This document shows, in pieces, positions 49,582-60,525 of a stretch of DNA of 64,000 nucleotides. The translations under genes were made by a program, and so were the position numbers. The DNA lies in assembly GCF_036884655.1 (NCBI RefSeq), contig NC_088347.1:13769501-13833500 (forward strand), given 5' to 3'. This DNA comes from Musa acuminata AAA Group (Eukaryota; Streptophyta; Magnoliopsida; Zingiberales; Musaceae). Below the pieces are notes generated by a model. It did not search any database, was not told the origin of the DNA, and saw nothing but the letters and a program-made list of their open reading frames with translations. Within the stretch, counting starts at the first letter, position 1. Each line of letters opens with the position of its first letter.

Positions 49582-51320
49582 TCAGGGATAATTTAACATG
49601 CCTAGTTCCCTTATAATGAATTCAAATTGGTATTCATTTAAGGCTTTTGTAAAAATATCTGCCAATTGATGCTTTGTGTCAATAAATTCTAAAACAACAT
49701 TATTGTTAAGGATATGATCGCGTATGAAATGATGCCTAATATCGATATGCTTAGTTCTAGAGTGCTGAATTGGATTTTTGGTAAGACATATGACACTAGT
49801 ATTATCACATTTTATGGGAACGTTTTTGAAGTGAATTTTATAGTCTTCTAATGTATTTTTCATCCAAACAACTTATGCACAGCATGCACTTGCAGCAATG
49901 TATTCGGCTTCCATCGTAGATAGTGCAACTGAATTTTGTTTCTTGGAAGTCCAAGAAACAAGTGCATGTCCTAAAAATTGGTATGTTCCGGATGTACTTT
50001 TTCTATCTATCCTACATCCGCTAAAATCGGCATCTGCATAAGCAATTAAATCAAAATTTTTAGATTTTGGATACCATAATCCTAGATTTGGAGTTCCTTT
50101 AAGATACCTAAATATTCTTTTAACACTTTTAAGATAAGATAATTTAGGATTAGATTGAAACCTAGCTCAAAGTCCTACACTAAACATAATATCCAGTCTA
50201 GTCACGGTGAGGTAGAGTAGACTACCTATCATTCCCCTATATGTTTTTTGATCGAAATTTTCACTATTTTCATCCATATCTAACTTAGTCGAAGTATTCA
50301 TAGGGGTGTTTATTGCTTTTGAATTATCCATGTTAAATCATTTTAACAATTCTAATGTATATTTAGATTGGTTAAGAAATATACCATCACTAAGTTGTTT
50401 GATTTGTAATCCTAAAAAGAAGGTTAATTCACCCATTAAACTCATTTCAAATTCATGACTCATACATTTGGCAAATGATTCACATAGTGATTCATCCGAA
50501 GAGCCAAAAATAATATCGTCAACATAAATTTACACAATAAGAAAATTATTTTCAAAATGTTTGATAAACAATGTAGTATCAACCTTGCCTTTGGTAAAAT
50601 TGTTTAAAATATAAAGGAACTAAGCCTTTCATACCAAGCTCTAGGAGCTTGTTTCAAACCATAGAGAGTCTTAGTCAATTTGAATACATGATTAGGAAGA
50701 AGAGAATTTTCAAATCTGGGAGGTTATTCGACATATACTTCTTCGGAAATAAAACCATTCAAGAAGGCACTTTTGACATCCATTTGAAACAGTTTAAAAT
50801 TATTACTACTAGCATAGGCAAGGAGCATCCTAATGGCTTCTAATCTTGCCACAGGAGCGAAGGTTTCTTCGTAGTCGATACATTCTTCTTGGTTGAAACC
50901 TTTGGCCACTAATCTAGCCTTATTTCTAACCACGATACCATTTTCGTCTTGCTTATTTCTAAAGACCCATTTAGTACCAATGACTAAATGGTCACTGGGT
51001 CTAGGAACAAGCTTCCATACCTTATTCCTCTCAAATTGATTTAATTCCTCTTGCATTGCAATAACCCAAAAATCATCTTTTAAGACCTCGTCAATGCATT
51101 TAGGTTCGATTTGAGAAAGGAATGCGGTGTTAGCACAAAAATTCTTGAAAGAGGAACGAGTTTGAACTCCTTTTGATGTATCTCCTATAATTTGCTCATT
51201 TGGATGAGCATCTATATACTTCCATTCCTTGGGTAAGAAAATTTCGGAAGAAGATGCTTCCAAGTTGCTATTTTGAGGAGGGGGTTTATTTAAATTCAAA
51301 TTATCAAAACCAAGATCATC
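49582..51320 (-). pseudogene. Element C reverse transcriptase-RNase H, broken
   Basis: RT start is in the frame 50724-51299 ([30 protein letters not shown]). The catalytic YVDD box is still readable near 50513-50524 with a stop just before it. The RNase H end (49582-49863) has [20 protein letters not shown] and ADIFTKAL. Several stops and an indel occur between, so it is inactive. Confidence 0.88.
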
Positions 51321-51354
51321 ATCAAAATCATTTTTCTTTAAATTAGAAATTTCA

Positions 51355-52022
51355 TTAAAAAACTACATGAATAGACTCTTCTATTACTAATGTTCTTTTG
51401 TTAAAAACCCGAAAAGCCTTAGAAACGGAAGAGTAACCAAGAAAGATGCCTTCATCGGATTTAGCATCAAATTTTCCTAAGGTATCTCTTTCATTCAAAA
51501 TAAAGCATTTACAACTGAAAACTTTAAAATAGGAAACATTTGGTTTTTTGTTATTCCATAATTCATAAGGAGTTTTTGATAGGGATGGTCTTATTAGAAC
51601 CCTATTCATGATGTAGCAAGTCGTATTCATGGCTTTGGCCCAAAAATACTTGGTAGACTATGTTCATTTAACATCGTTCTTGCCATTTCTTGTAGGTTTC
51701 TATTTTTTCTTTCAACTACTCCATTTTGTTGAGGATTTCTCGGAGTGGAGAAGTTGTGATTGTATCCATTAACTTCACAAAAATTTTGAAAATCACGGTT
51801 TTGAAATTCGCCACCGTGATCACTCCGAATTGATGAAATCATGAAGCCTTTTTTGTTTTGAGTGAGTTTACAAAATTTAGAGAAACACTTGAAACAATCA
51901 CTTTTGTGAGCTAAGAAATAGGTCCAAGTGTATCTAGTATAGTCATCCACAATTACAAATGCATATTTGCTTCCTCCTAGACTTGTCGTGTCAATTGGTC
52001 TAAATAAGTCCAAATGAATCAA
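51355..52022 (-). pseudogene. Element C integrase core and C-terminal part, frameshifted
   Basis: The frame at 51627-52022 holds IHLDLFRPID, FVIVDDYTRYTWTYF, SSIRSDHGGEF and STPRNPQQNGVVERKN, covering the D-D-E catalytic positions. A frameshift near 51640 moves on to 51355-51630 (TCYIMNRVLIRPSLSKTPYE). A stop at 52023 cuts the N-terminus. Confidence 0.88.
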
Positions 52023-52139
52023 TTATAATGGTCTAGTGGTGCTAATTTGAATTTTTGGTTTGAAACTAGTTTTTATTTGTTTACCTAGTTGACATGCATT
52101 GCATATTTTATCCTTAATAAACTTCATATTTGGAATTCC

Positions 52140-52562
52140 TCATACTAATTCTCTAGATGAGATCTTAGATATTAGTTTCATGCTTGCATGGCCTAGTCTC
52201 CTATGCCAAAGCCAAGCATCATCATTTAAAGCGGAGAAGCACATTTCATTACTTAGTTCATCAAGGTTGATGGTATAGACATTATTTTGTTTTAATACAA
52301 TCATAGTTATGTTATGGTTTGGTTTTTTAATAATATACACATTTGATTCAAATCTAACGATATAACCTTTATCGCATAATTGACTAACACTCAAGAGATT
52401 ATGTTTCAATCCATTAACTAGTAAGACATCATCAATAGAAAATTTTAATTTGTTACCTATGGTTCCCTTGCCAATGATTTTGCTTTGGTTGTTGTCTCTA
52501 AAGGTGACGTACCCTTCTTCTTTGCTAGTGAGCATAGAGAAATGAGATGGATCTCCAGTCAT
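52140..52562 (-). pseudogene. Element C protease end and GAG-pre-integrase
   Basis: The frame begins MTGDPSHFS, just after the protease active-site region, continues through GKGTIGNKLKF and LLSVSQLCDKGYIVRF, and ends with the integrase zinc-binding HRRLGHASMK. It is separated from gag by a shift near 52560. Confidence 0.85.
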
Positions 52563-54207
52563 ATGTCTTGAGCATCCACTATTGAGATACCATCTCTTGC
52601 TCCTAGCTTGTGATGGTGTATGTTTCTACAAGAAGAGATTTTTTTAGGTACCCATTTTCTTTTGGGTTCCTTAAAAACTGATCTGACTTGTTCATAATAT
52701 TGTATAGACCTGATCATAGTTCCTTTAGGAACCCAAATTAGTTTGTTCGTACTAATTTTCTTGAATGGACATTTATAAGTTTGATGTCCATATTTGCAAC
52801 AAAAGTTACAATTGCTTTGGTGTCGAACATGTAAGACAAGGCCTTTAATGAAGGTGGTTGGATTTTGGTGAGAACTTCTCACAAATCCGATTCCACTTCT
52901 TTTAGGAACGTGACCCTTATTAGTAAGGATCATGTTTAAAGACTTACTACCAACCTCAAATTTCTTCAAGGTGTCCTTAAGTAGCAAGTTCTCCTTTTGG
53001 AGAGTTTCTAGATCATGACATTTTATACATGGAGCTAAACTATCATGATATTTAGCCTTTAATTTATCGAAATTACAAGTGAGACTATCATGCTCCTTTT
53101 TTAGTAATTTGTATTTTCTACTAATTGTCTTACATTCATCAAATAACTCATAGAAGGCATTCAATAATTCATGATATGGTAAATCTGCATCAATTAAATC
53201 CGTTACCTCTTCTCCGATGGCCATTAGGGCGTAATGAGCAACTTGTTCGGCTTTGGACTCCTCTTCTTCGGACGCGCTTGAATCATCCCACGTTGTCTTG
53301 AGCGCCTTCTTCTTTGCTGTTCTCTTTTTGGCATGAGGACAATCGTTCTTGTAGTGTCCCAGTTTTTTGCATTCATAGCAAATCACTTGGTCCTTCTTGT
53401 GTTTAAATTTATTTTTTATATTATTCTTAAATTTATTTTTTCTTAAATATTTTTTAAATTTTGAGTCAAAAGTGCAATGTCATTGTCACTGTCCTCATCA
53501 CTTGATGTTCCTTTCAAGTGATCTTCTTGTGATGTGAATGTCATATCCTTCCTGTTCTTTGAAATGGGGTTCTCGAGCTCGTCATGAGCTTGACAAGTCA
53601 TTGCGTAGGTCATTGGAGACCCAATAAGTTCTTCAAAAGGGAATGTATTAAGGTCTTTGGCCTCTTGAATGGCTGTAACTTTTGGATCCCAACTTTTAGG
53701 GAGAGATCTTAAGATTTTAGTTACTAGTTCAAAGTTAGTAAAATCTTTACTAAGAGCTTTGAGTCCATTGATGACATCCGTGAATCGGGTGTACATGTCT
53801 CCGATGGACTCACTTGGTTTCATTCGGAAAAGTTCATAAGAGTGCATAAGGATGTTGATTTTGGACTCTTTCACTTGGCTAGTGCCTTCATGAGTGACCT
53901 CAAGAGTTCTCCAAATATCAAAAGCCGAATCACAAATTGAAACACGATTAAATTCATATTTGTCTAGTGCACAAAACAAGGCATTCATAGCTTTTGCGTT
54001 TAAAGCAAAAACCTTCTTCTCCGATTCATTCCATTCGCTCATCGGAAGAGAAGATTTTTGAAATCCGTTTTCGACAATAGACCAAAGCTCGAAATCCATG
54101 GAAATGAGGAAGATCCTTATATGAGTCTTCCAATAAGTATAATCTGACCTATTAAACATGGGTGGATGTGTGATAGAATGACCCTCATGTATGCCGGAGT
54201 AAGCCAT
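52559..54207 (-). pseudogene. Element C gag, split by a frameshift
   Basis: The N-terminal frame 53443-54207 (254 codons) starts MAYSGIHEGHSITHPP. The second frame 52559-53386 (275 codons) carries the CCHC knuckle CYECKKLGHYKNDC, an acidic stretch, a coiled-coil-like segment and a second knuckle CNFCCKYGHQTYKC that leads into protease. A shift near 53390-53450 parts the two. Confidence 0.9.
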
Positions 54208-54245
54208 CTCTCTTGGGTATCAAACCAAATATGAGAGTGAGCCTA

Positions 54246-54257
54246 GCTCTGATACCA
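54246..54257 (-). other. Primer binding site of element C
   Basis: GCTCTGATACCA on the plus strand, two bases from the 5' LTR. Confidence 0.92.
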
Positions 54258-54259
54258 AT

Positions 54260-55507
54260 TGTTAGGATCGTAGCGACACTAAGGGGGGGGGGGGGGTGAA
54301 TTAGTGCGGCGGATTAAAATTTTGGTTTCCACAAATCTTTTGATACAATAAAAACAGAACTTGAAAAGCTTAACTTGAACGCGTGTTCATAAAGGTATGC
54401 AGCAAAAGTAATGAGGAAATAAAGCACGTAAGAAGGTATGCAGTAATGTAAATAGCAATAATGAAATGCAAATCAGAGATCACGCCGATTTTAAAGTGGT
54501 TCAGTCAAATGACCTACATCCACTTGCGAGGCCCTCTTCGATTAGGCTCCCACCTTCCACTAGCAAATTTCTTGAAGGGGAAGGGCAAATACCCCTCTTA
54601 CAACTTTTTACAAGCGGTTCACACTCTTACAAATTTTCAGCAAGAAAGAAGGAGGTGAACACTCTAGCAAACTGAAAACAAGACTTGCTAAGACTTTTCT
54701 ATCTCTCAATTAATTGCTTCACAAAAAGTTGTAATCTCAACTGAGAATTGAGGGGTATTTATAAGCCTCAAGATGATTCAAATTTGGGCTCCAAAATTTG
54801 AATTCTCTTTGGTTCCCGATGCTGGCGGTGCCACCGCCTGTTAGTGGAGATGCCACCGCTTGTCACTGTCTGACACTGACAGTGTACTGGCAGTGCCACC
54901 ACCTGGCTCTCGGGTGCTGGGCGGTGCCACCGCCCAGTCTAGCGGTCCCACCGCTTGACCCTTCGGTTCACAAGTTGGGCTTTAAGTTCAGCCCAAACCA
55001 AGTCTAATTTTGGGCCCAGTTAGCCCCTAACCAGGATATAGGATTATCTTTTAATCCTAATCCTAATTACATGTGAACTACATAACTAAAACATCCCAAG
55101 CAAGTTTTCAACCGCGAACATCGAGTCTTGTTCCGGCGAGCTTTCCGACGAACTTTCGGTGGACTTCCGATATGCCCTCGGATTTCTTCCGACGGACTCC
55201 CAGCAGGCTCCCGATCTTGTGATGACTTCAACGAATCGCTGAGCCTTCTCGGTGATCTCCGCGAACCTCCGACGATCTCTTCAGCGAACTTCCAAAAATT
55301 TCGACAAGTTCCTGATTTCTTCTCGGTTTGTTCCGACAACGTCTCCGACGATTCTTCGGACTCTTAAACGTCCATCGAACTTGACTCTGGTATTCTTGCT
55401 TTATGTTTTCTTGTTATCGTAGTTAATCCTACACACTTAACTCAATAATATGGATTAGATCAATTAACCTATCAATTGATTTTATCATCAAAATCCGAGA
55501 TTCAACA
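54260..55507 (-). repeat. 5' LTR of element C
   Basis: Plus strand TGTTAGGATCGTAG to GAGATTCAACA, 1248 bp, with a run of about 14 G near 54283-54297. TATA box near 54757-54764. Confidence 0.93.
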
Positions 55508-56230
55508 GTGTAGACACTACCGACTTAGTTGGAACTATGTTCAGAAGGTAAGCTGCGGTTTCTAGGGCATATCCCCAGAATGAGATGAGTAGGTCAGCGA
55601 AACTCATCATGGACCGTACCATGTCTAACAGCGTACGATTTCTCCTTTCAAAGACACCATTGAGCTGAGGTGTATAAGGAGGTGTCCATTAGGATAATAT
55701 CCCATGGTCCTTGAGGAACTGAGTAAACTCTGTACTTAAGTTCTCACCTCCTCGATCTGATCGAAGAGTTTTGATACTCTTTCCAGTCTGATTCTCCACC
55801 TCATTCTTATACTCTCTGAATTTCTCAAAGGCCTCAGACTTGTACTTCTTTAAGTACACATATCCATACCTTGAAAAATCATCAGTAAAGGTAATGAAGT
55901 AGGAGTAACCACCAATGGCATGAGTTGACATGGGTCCACATACATCACTATGTATGAGTTCCAATAGCTCAGTGGCTTTATCTCCAGTTCCACTAAATGA
56001 AGAGTTAGTCAATTTTCCATGAAGGCAAGGCTCGCAAGTTGCATATGACACATAGTCGAATGGATCTAGATATCCATCATTTAGCAACTTTTGAATCCTT
56101 CTTTCATGGATGTGACCTAGCCTACAATGCCACAAGTATGCACTGTTCATCTCATCTCGTTTCCTCTTGGACACATTTACATTCATGATATGTGGAGTAG
56201 TGTCTAGCATAAATAAACATTTATGCAATA
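55508..56230 (-). pseudogene. Element B integrase, N-terminal and core part
   Basis: The frame 55689-56228 carries the zinc-binding LWHCRLGHIHERRI and CEPCLHGK motifs, then HSDVCGPMSTHAIGG, TFTDDFSRYGYVY and LRSDRGGE of the catalytic core. It reaches a stop at about 55688 (GILS, stop). Further core sequence with stops runs to 55508, where element C is inserted. Confidence 0.9.
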
Positions 56231-56380
56231 TTTCTCTCGCTAATCTCCCCTCAGCTTTGCTAGAATTTATAATAAATTGTAGATGTGATAAGCAATACTG
56301 GTATCCAATACCAATGCACTATCACAAAAATCTGACAATTGGAGATTGATCATGAATGTACCTGAAGCTTCTCCAAGCTT

Positions 56381-57185
56381 CTATTTCACCCTTTCTGCAA
56401 GGTACTCTTTATAGTTCCTCTTCCAATGCCCATCTTGACCACAGTGGAAGCATTGGCCTTTGTCCTTTGCTGGGTCTTTCTTAGCAACCTTTGCTTTACC
56501 TGGTTTGCCCTTGCCCTTTCCCTTCTTAAGGGACCTATCTGCTTTCCTTTTCTTTCTAGTCTCACCAGTATATAGAACTGGCTTCTCTTTCTTAATAGTA
56601 CTCTCTACCTCTCTCAACATATTGAGGAGCTCTGGGAGAGTCACCTCAAGCTTGTTCATATTAAAATTCATTATGAACCATGAAAAGAAATTTGGTAGGG
56701 ACTGAAGCACAATGTCCACACACAAGTTATCCTCTAGGACCATTCCTAGACCTGTGAGTTTCTCTATCCACTCAATCATCTTTAGGACATGGTTCTGAAC
56801 CGGTGTCCCCTCAGTCATCCTAGCACGGAAGAGGCTCTTGGATATCTCATATCGCTAAGTCCTTCCCTGTTCCTCAAACAATTTGTGGACATGTAGGAGA
56901 ATGGATCTGACATCCATCTTTTCATGTTATCTCTATAACTTAGGAGTTATAGAGCCTAACATATAACATTGAGCAAGAGTGGAGTCATCAATGTGCTTCA
57001 CGTAGCGAGCGATCTCATCCTCGCTTGCCCCTTCTTCGGGCGTAGGCATTACTGTATCAAGGACATACACGATTTTATCCGCCGTGAGAACAATTCTCAA
57101 GTTACGGAGCCAATCCGTATAATTTGGACCAGTGAGGTGGTTGACATCAAGTATGCCACGTAAGGGATTTGAAAGCGATATTTTC
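56381..57185 (-). pseudogene. Element B gag, broken
   Basis: Angela-type gag. The N-terminal part (about 56850-57185) reads LTGPNYTDWLRNLRIVL without a clear start codon and contains stops. The open frame 56381-56818 starts [17 protein letters not shown], has a Lys/Gly-rich stretch ([20 protein letters not shown]) and a zinc knuckle [14 protein letters not shown] in which the last Cys is Tyr. Confidence 0.88.
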
Positions 57186-57367
57186 TGAAAATAAAGATGC
57201 AGTAGAAATGAATAACATGCAGATTTTGTAAGAAATAAACTATCAAGATATGGACTTCTATCTTAATATGCTCCCACTATTTTGCTAACGAGTCACGCGA
57301 TACCCTCGGCACGTAAAACAGAAGTCTCTGTCAGACTTCTAGTGGGGATCAGGATCCAATCAGCGTT

Positions 57368-57678
57368 TTAGTGTAACCTCGAGGGACTTGACCAATCACA
57401 CTAAGCCTAAGAGGTAGGCAACTCTTGCCGATCATAACTCCTTGTGATTCCCATCCTATTCGGTCTCCGAATCACCATGGTCTCGCGGGACTCGACCAAC
57501 CATGATGCTCGGTTAAGTCAACACCTTCGTTACAAGATGAGTCTGATTTGATGATATACCCTTGAGGGACTCGACCAAGCATACCATGTCCTCAGGTCAC
57601 CGGTGACATCTCTATGTTGTAAGCAAGATAGCGAATCATGATATAGGTGAGTCTCGAGGGACTCAACCAACTCAACCT
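57368..57678 (-). repeat. Four stem-loop cassettes in the leader of element B
   Basis: Copies at 57368-57404, 57476-57504, 57552-57586 and 57645-57678 share the core CTCGAGGGACTCGACCAA (with 1-3 changes). Each is flanked by a different pair of complementary arms, such as TTAGTGT/ACACTAA in the first and CATGGT/ACCATG in the second. See findings. Confidence 0.7.
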
Positions 57679-58847
57679 ACACTGGGAATCGGTTCCTACT
57701 TATAATGATGGAAGGCCACGTGGGTCAATCTAATTGCCTCACGTTTACCGACTTAATATTATCGAGAGAGATGTTTCTATGATTTGGTCTCCTAATATGA
57801 CATGTCACACATATACATATTTAATATATATCTACATCGCATGCAAATATATATACATATCTAATATGTGTATAAGCAATCACACCAGATGATCATGAAC
57901 CATAACCTAATGTGATTAGGCCCGAGCCAGTAGGCTTAATCACTCACATCAAGATCTATGTGTGCAATGGTGCATCTCAATGCCCTGTAATCGTCCATCT
58001 CGTCCTCGTCGGTTCCGTCGGCATCTTAATGCATCTTCATGCATCGCAATCGTCCGTCTCGTGGGTCCCGCTATCGCATCCACGCTCCCGCTGCGCCTCC
58101 TCATGTGATTACAACTTAATCATAGGCACGCAGGCCCGACAATAAACGAGAAATATAATGGAGGCTCGCAGACCCTAATAATAATAATCACAAGTACACA
58201 TCACACGGTCCATGATCATCCGTCCATACATCATACATCATATGTATAATTAATCATCATCATATAGGACTACTAGATAATAATAAAAATAATAATCAAC
58301 TAAACCTTTTCATTAATTAGTATTTTATGAAATCAGGGACATATAGGGAATTTTTAAATTCATAGGGGTATTTCATAATTTAGACAAGAGACATAAATTG
58401 AAATTTCTCAAATTCTGAGGGGCAAAACTATCTTTTGTCTAGAAAACCCTAATGCCCTACTCCCATTTGCTGCTGCCACCGCCACCACCCTGTTGGCGGC
58501 GGCCTGTAGGTGGGCGCCACCGAGGGTTGGGGCCCCCGCAGGAGCAGTGGTCGCAAGCGCCGTTGCCCTGTGGCGCCTCAGCCCATGGGTGCTGCAGGCG
58601 TAGGCGCCTTGCCCCGCGGTGCCTCTACCCACGGGTCTAGCACCTGCAGGCGTCACCCTTGCGCCCGGGCACAGTGCCCGCACGTAGGTGGTCGCCTTGC
58701 ATATAGCCCTGCCTATCGACGCCGTGCGGCAATGACCTCGGGTGGGGCACTCGCGGTCTGCCAGCCCCACCGGCTGTAAGCAGGCCGCCGGCCGACTACT
58801 GTAGGCGCAGCCCCTGTGCTGCCTGCCTTCGGCTGCGCTGATACCAC

Positions 58848-58917
58848 TGTTGGGAAATCTTAGCTCTGATACCACTGGCTCTGATACCACTGTTGGGAAA
58901 TCTTGCTCTGATATCAC
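58848..58917 (-). repeat. Tandemly repeated LTR-end/PBS junction of element B
   Basis: TGTTGGGAAATCTT, the LTR end as read on the plus strand, occurs at 58848 and 58891 before the true LTR starts at 58918. PBS-like CTCTGATACCACTG or variants occur at about 58837, 58864, 58879 and 58906. Confidence 0.85.
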
Positions 58918-60520
58918 TGTTGGGAAATCTTGGGGGCGACATCACATACGCAGCGGAAGAACAAGAAAAACAAAATCCCCTATTCCCAAAGAGATGTTCA
59001 TCGTCGTGCAAAGATTGGTACGCAAAATCCACAAAACTTAAAAACTGCGTATAGAGTAGATTGTGTTACCTAGGGAGATCGTATATCCCTGTTTCCTTTC
59101 AGATCCTTAGGAGAGGGTGAAGGAGGTCAAGCGTCCTCCTCTCTAGCGGTAATCCACACAGCAGGGCTGCGACGACGGTCCTCAAAACTCCAAGCCTGCT
59201 CTAAGGTGGAGAGGGGAAGGAGAATAGGAGAGGCAAGTAAAGGCTCTAGCCTATGAGGCTTTGAATACCTCCTCTTTATAGAGGTCCCCTGTCAAATCCT
59301 AATGGATCCTCCCCTAGTGGGTATTGGATTTGCATCCAATAACCCAAGCATTTTAGATTAGTGGATCTCTATTCAATAATCTCTCATGGGTTCTTATTAG
59401 ATCTCGTCCATGGAATCTAATAATTCAGGGGGTTATTGGATATCCAATAAGACAAGGGCTCCGTTGGATATCTCATATCTAAACCTCTACTCATCGCAAT
59501 GCCTACCATGTGTGTGACCCTCTAGGCCCAATATCGAGCTGGCCGTGAGTCATACCTGTCAAAACTCCTTCTAACTCAGTGAATTATTATCTTTGTAATA
59601 ATTCACTTGACTCATCGACTACGGACGAACTAGGCCACTACGTCGTAGTCCCCAGACGATACAGGGGAATCCAATTCATTGGACCTGTCTGTCCTCATTT
59701 ACCATGTACCTATAGTCTCTCATCCATCTAATATCTCAGAGACCGTATATCGAGCATGGTGCTGTCAGACCCATACAGTTTCTACTCGAGTCTCACTCTA
59801 ATCAGATTCTCCCGGAGAACTCTTTCTCTCTCAACCCGAATGATCTTGACCAGGGATTTGTCTAAGAAAGAACACATAAGATATTCCTCTCATGACACCG
59901 AGAGTGGATGATCCTCTATCGACACTCAATAGCCCTCGTAAGGTCAACTACTACTCCCAGTGACTAGTTGTACTAGATTTGGGACAACCAAACCTATAAG
60001 TCTGGTATCAAAGAGTGGAGCACTCATATAGGACATCCTTAGTGTCTCAAGTCTAAGGACCAGATACACCACTATGACTACGGAATCACTATCTGACAAT
60101 AAGGCATCATTAACCATCTAGCATTCCGTAAGCGGATCAATCAGTGAACTCATTCTCCAATGAGCACTTGTACTGTATCCCTAGTGTCCCTACACGAGCA
60201 GCTATGAGACTAGCTGCATCCATCATATGGACGGGTATGCAGCACACCAGTCTATTCGGTTATCACGATGTCCCTCTCGAGTAACCTGTGACCGAGATTA
60301 TTTAGGATCTATGTTTAAAGGTGAATCGATCTCATTATCGTGATCTCATCACGATCCGATTCCCATTGCACAAATCCAAGGACATCACAATATATATATA
60401 TGCACATATGCAATAGTTATAAAGTGATATATGCAAAAATATAATAAGCAAAAGGATTATGTATCAAGTGACACGTGCCATCACTCACGTGATTGGCTTG
60501 CTGGGCACCTATGACTAGCA
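58918..60520 (-). repeat. 5' LTR of element B
   Basis: Plus strand TGTTGGGAAATC to GACTAGCA, matching 30287-31887 along its whole length. AGATC follows directly. Confidence 0.93.
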
Positions 60521-60525
60521 AGATC
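60521..60525. other. Right target-site duplication of element B (AGATC)
   Basis: Matches 30282-30286. Confidence 0.85.

Larger units (their letters stand above)
43168..55507 (-). mobile_element. Element C: SIRE-type copia element with two extra PBS-gag-R-U5 units
   Basis: Right to left (element 5' to 3'): 5' LTR 54260-55507, PBS, gag, protease, integrase, RT-RNase H, an extra ORF, polypurine tract, 3' LTR 46021-47228, then PBS-gag'-R-U5 (44596-46020) and again PBS-gag'-R-U5 (43168-44595). The near-matching TSD lies outside the whole array, so the array went in as one piece or grew afterwards within one insertion. Total 12.3 kb against about 9.5 kb for a simple element. Confidence 0.9.
57186..58917 (-). 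other. Untranslated leader of element B
   Basis: About 1.7 kb between the 5' LTR and gag. It contains four stem-loop cassettes (57368-57678), AT-rich DNA (57780-58400), a markedly GC-rich block (about 58450-58840) and a repeated LTR-end/PBS junction (58848-58917). The 169-codon frame at 58408-58917 has biased composition and is not called. Confidence 0.75.
30287..60520 (-). mobile_element. Element B: Angela-type Ty1-copia retrotransposon carrying two nested insertions
   Basis: LTRs are at 30287-31887 (3', 1601 bp) and 58918-60520 (5', 1603 bp), with TSD AGATC. On the minus strand from right to left: 5' LTR, repeated PBS region, long leader, gag (57185-56381), integrase (56228-55508), insertion C, integrase end and RT (43162-41641), RNase H (41640-41224), insertion A, last RNase H codons (31948-31909), polypurine tract and 3' LTR. 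Removing A and C restores contiguous reading at both breaks, which confirms the nesting. Without them B is about 8.6 kb, normal for Angela-type elements. The lineage is my inference from gag and integrase sequence. Confidence 0.93.

Noticed and set aside
57368..57678. CRISPR-like spaced repeats
   Set aside because: Four imperfect repeats with uneven spacing inside a plant retrotransposon leader are not a CRISPR array.
58408..58917. 169-codon minus-strand frame in the leader of element B
   Set aside because: The GC-rich block keeps frames open on both strands. Ala/Arg/Gly-rich composition and position before the PBS argue against a protein.
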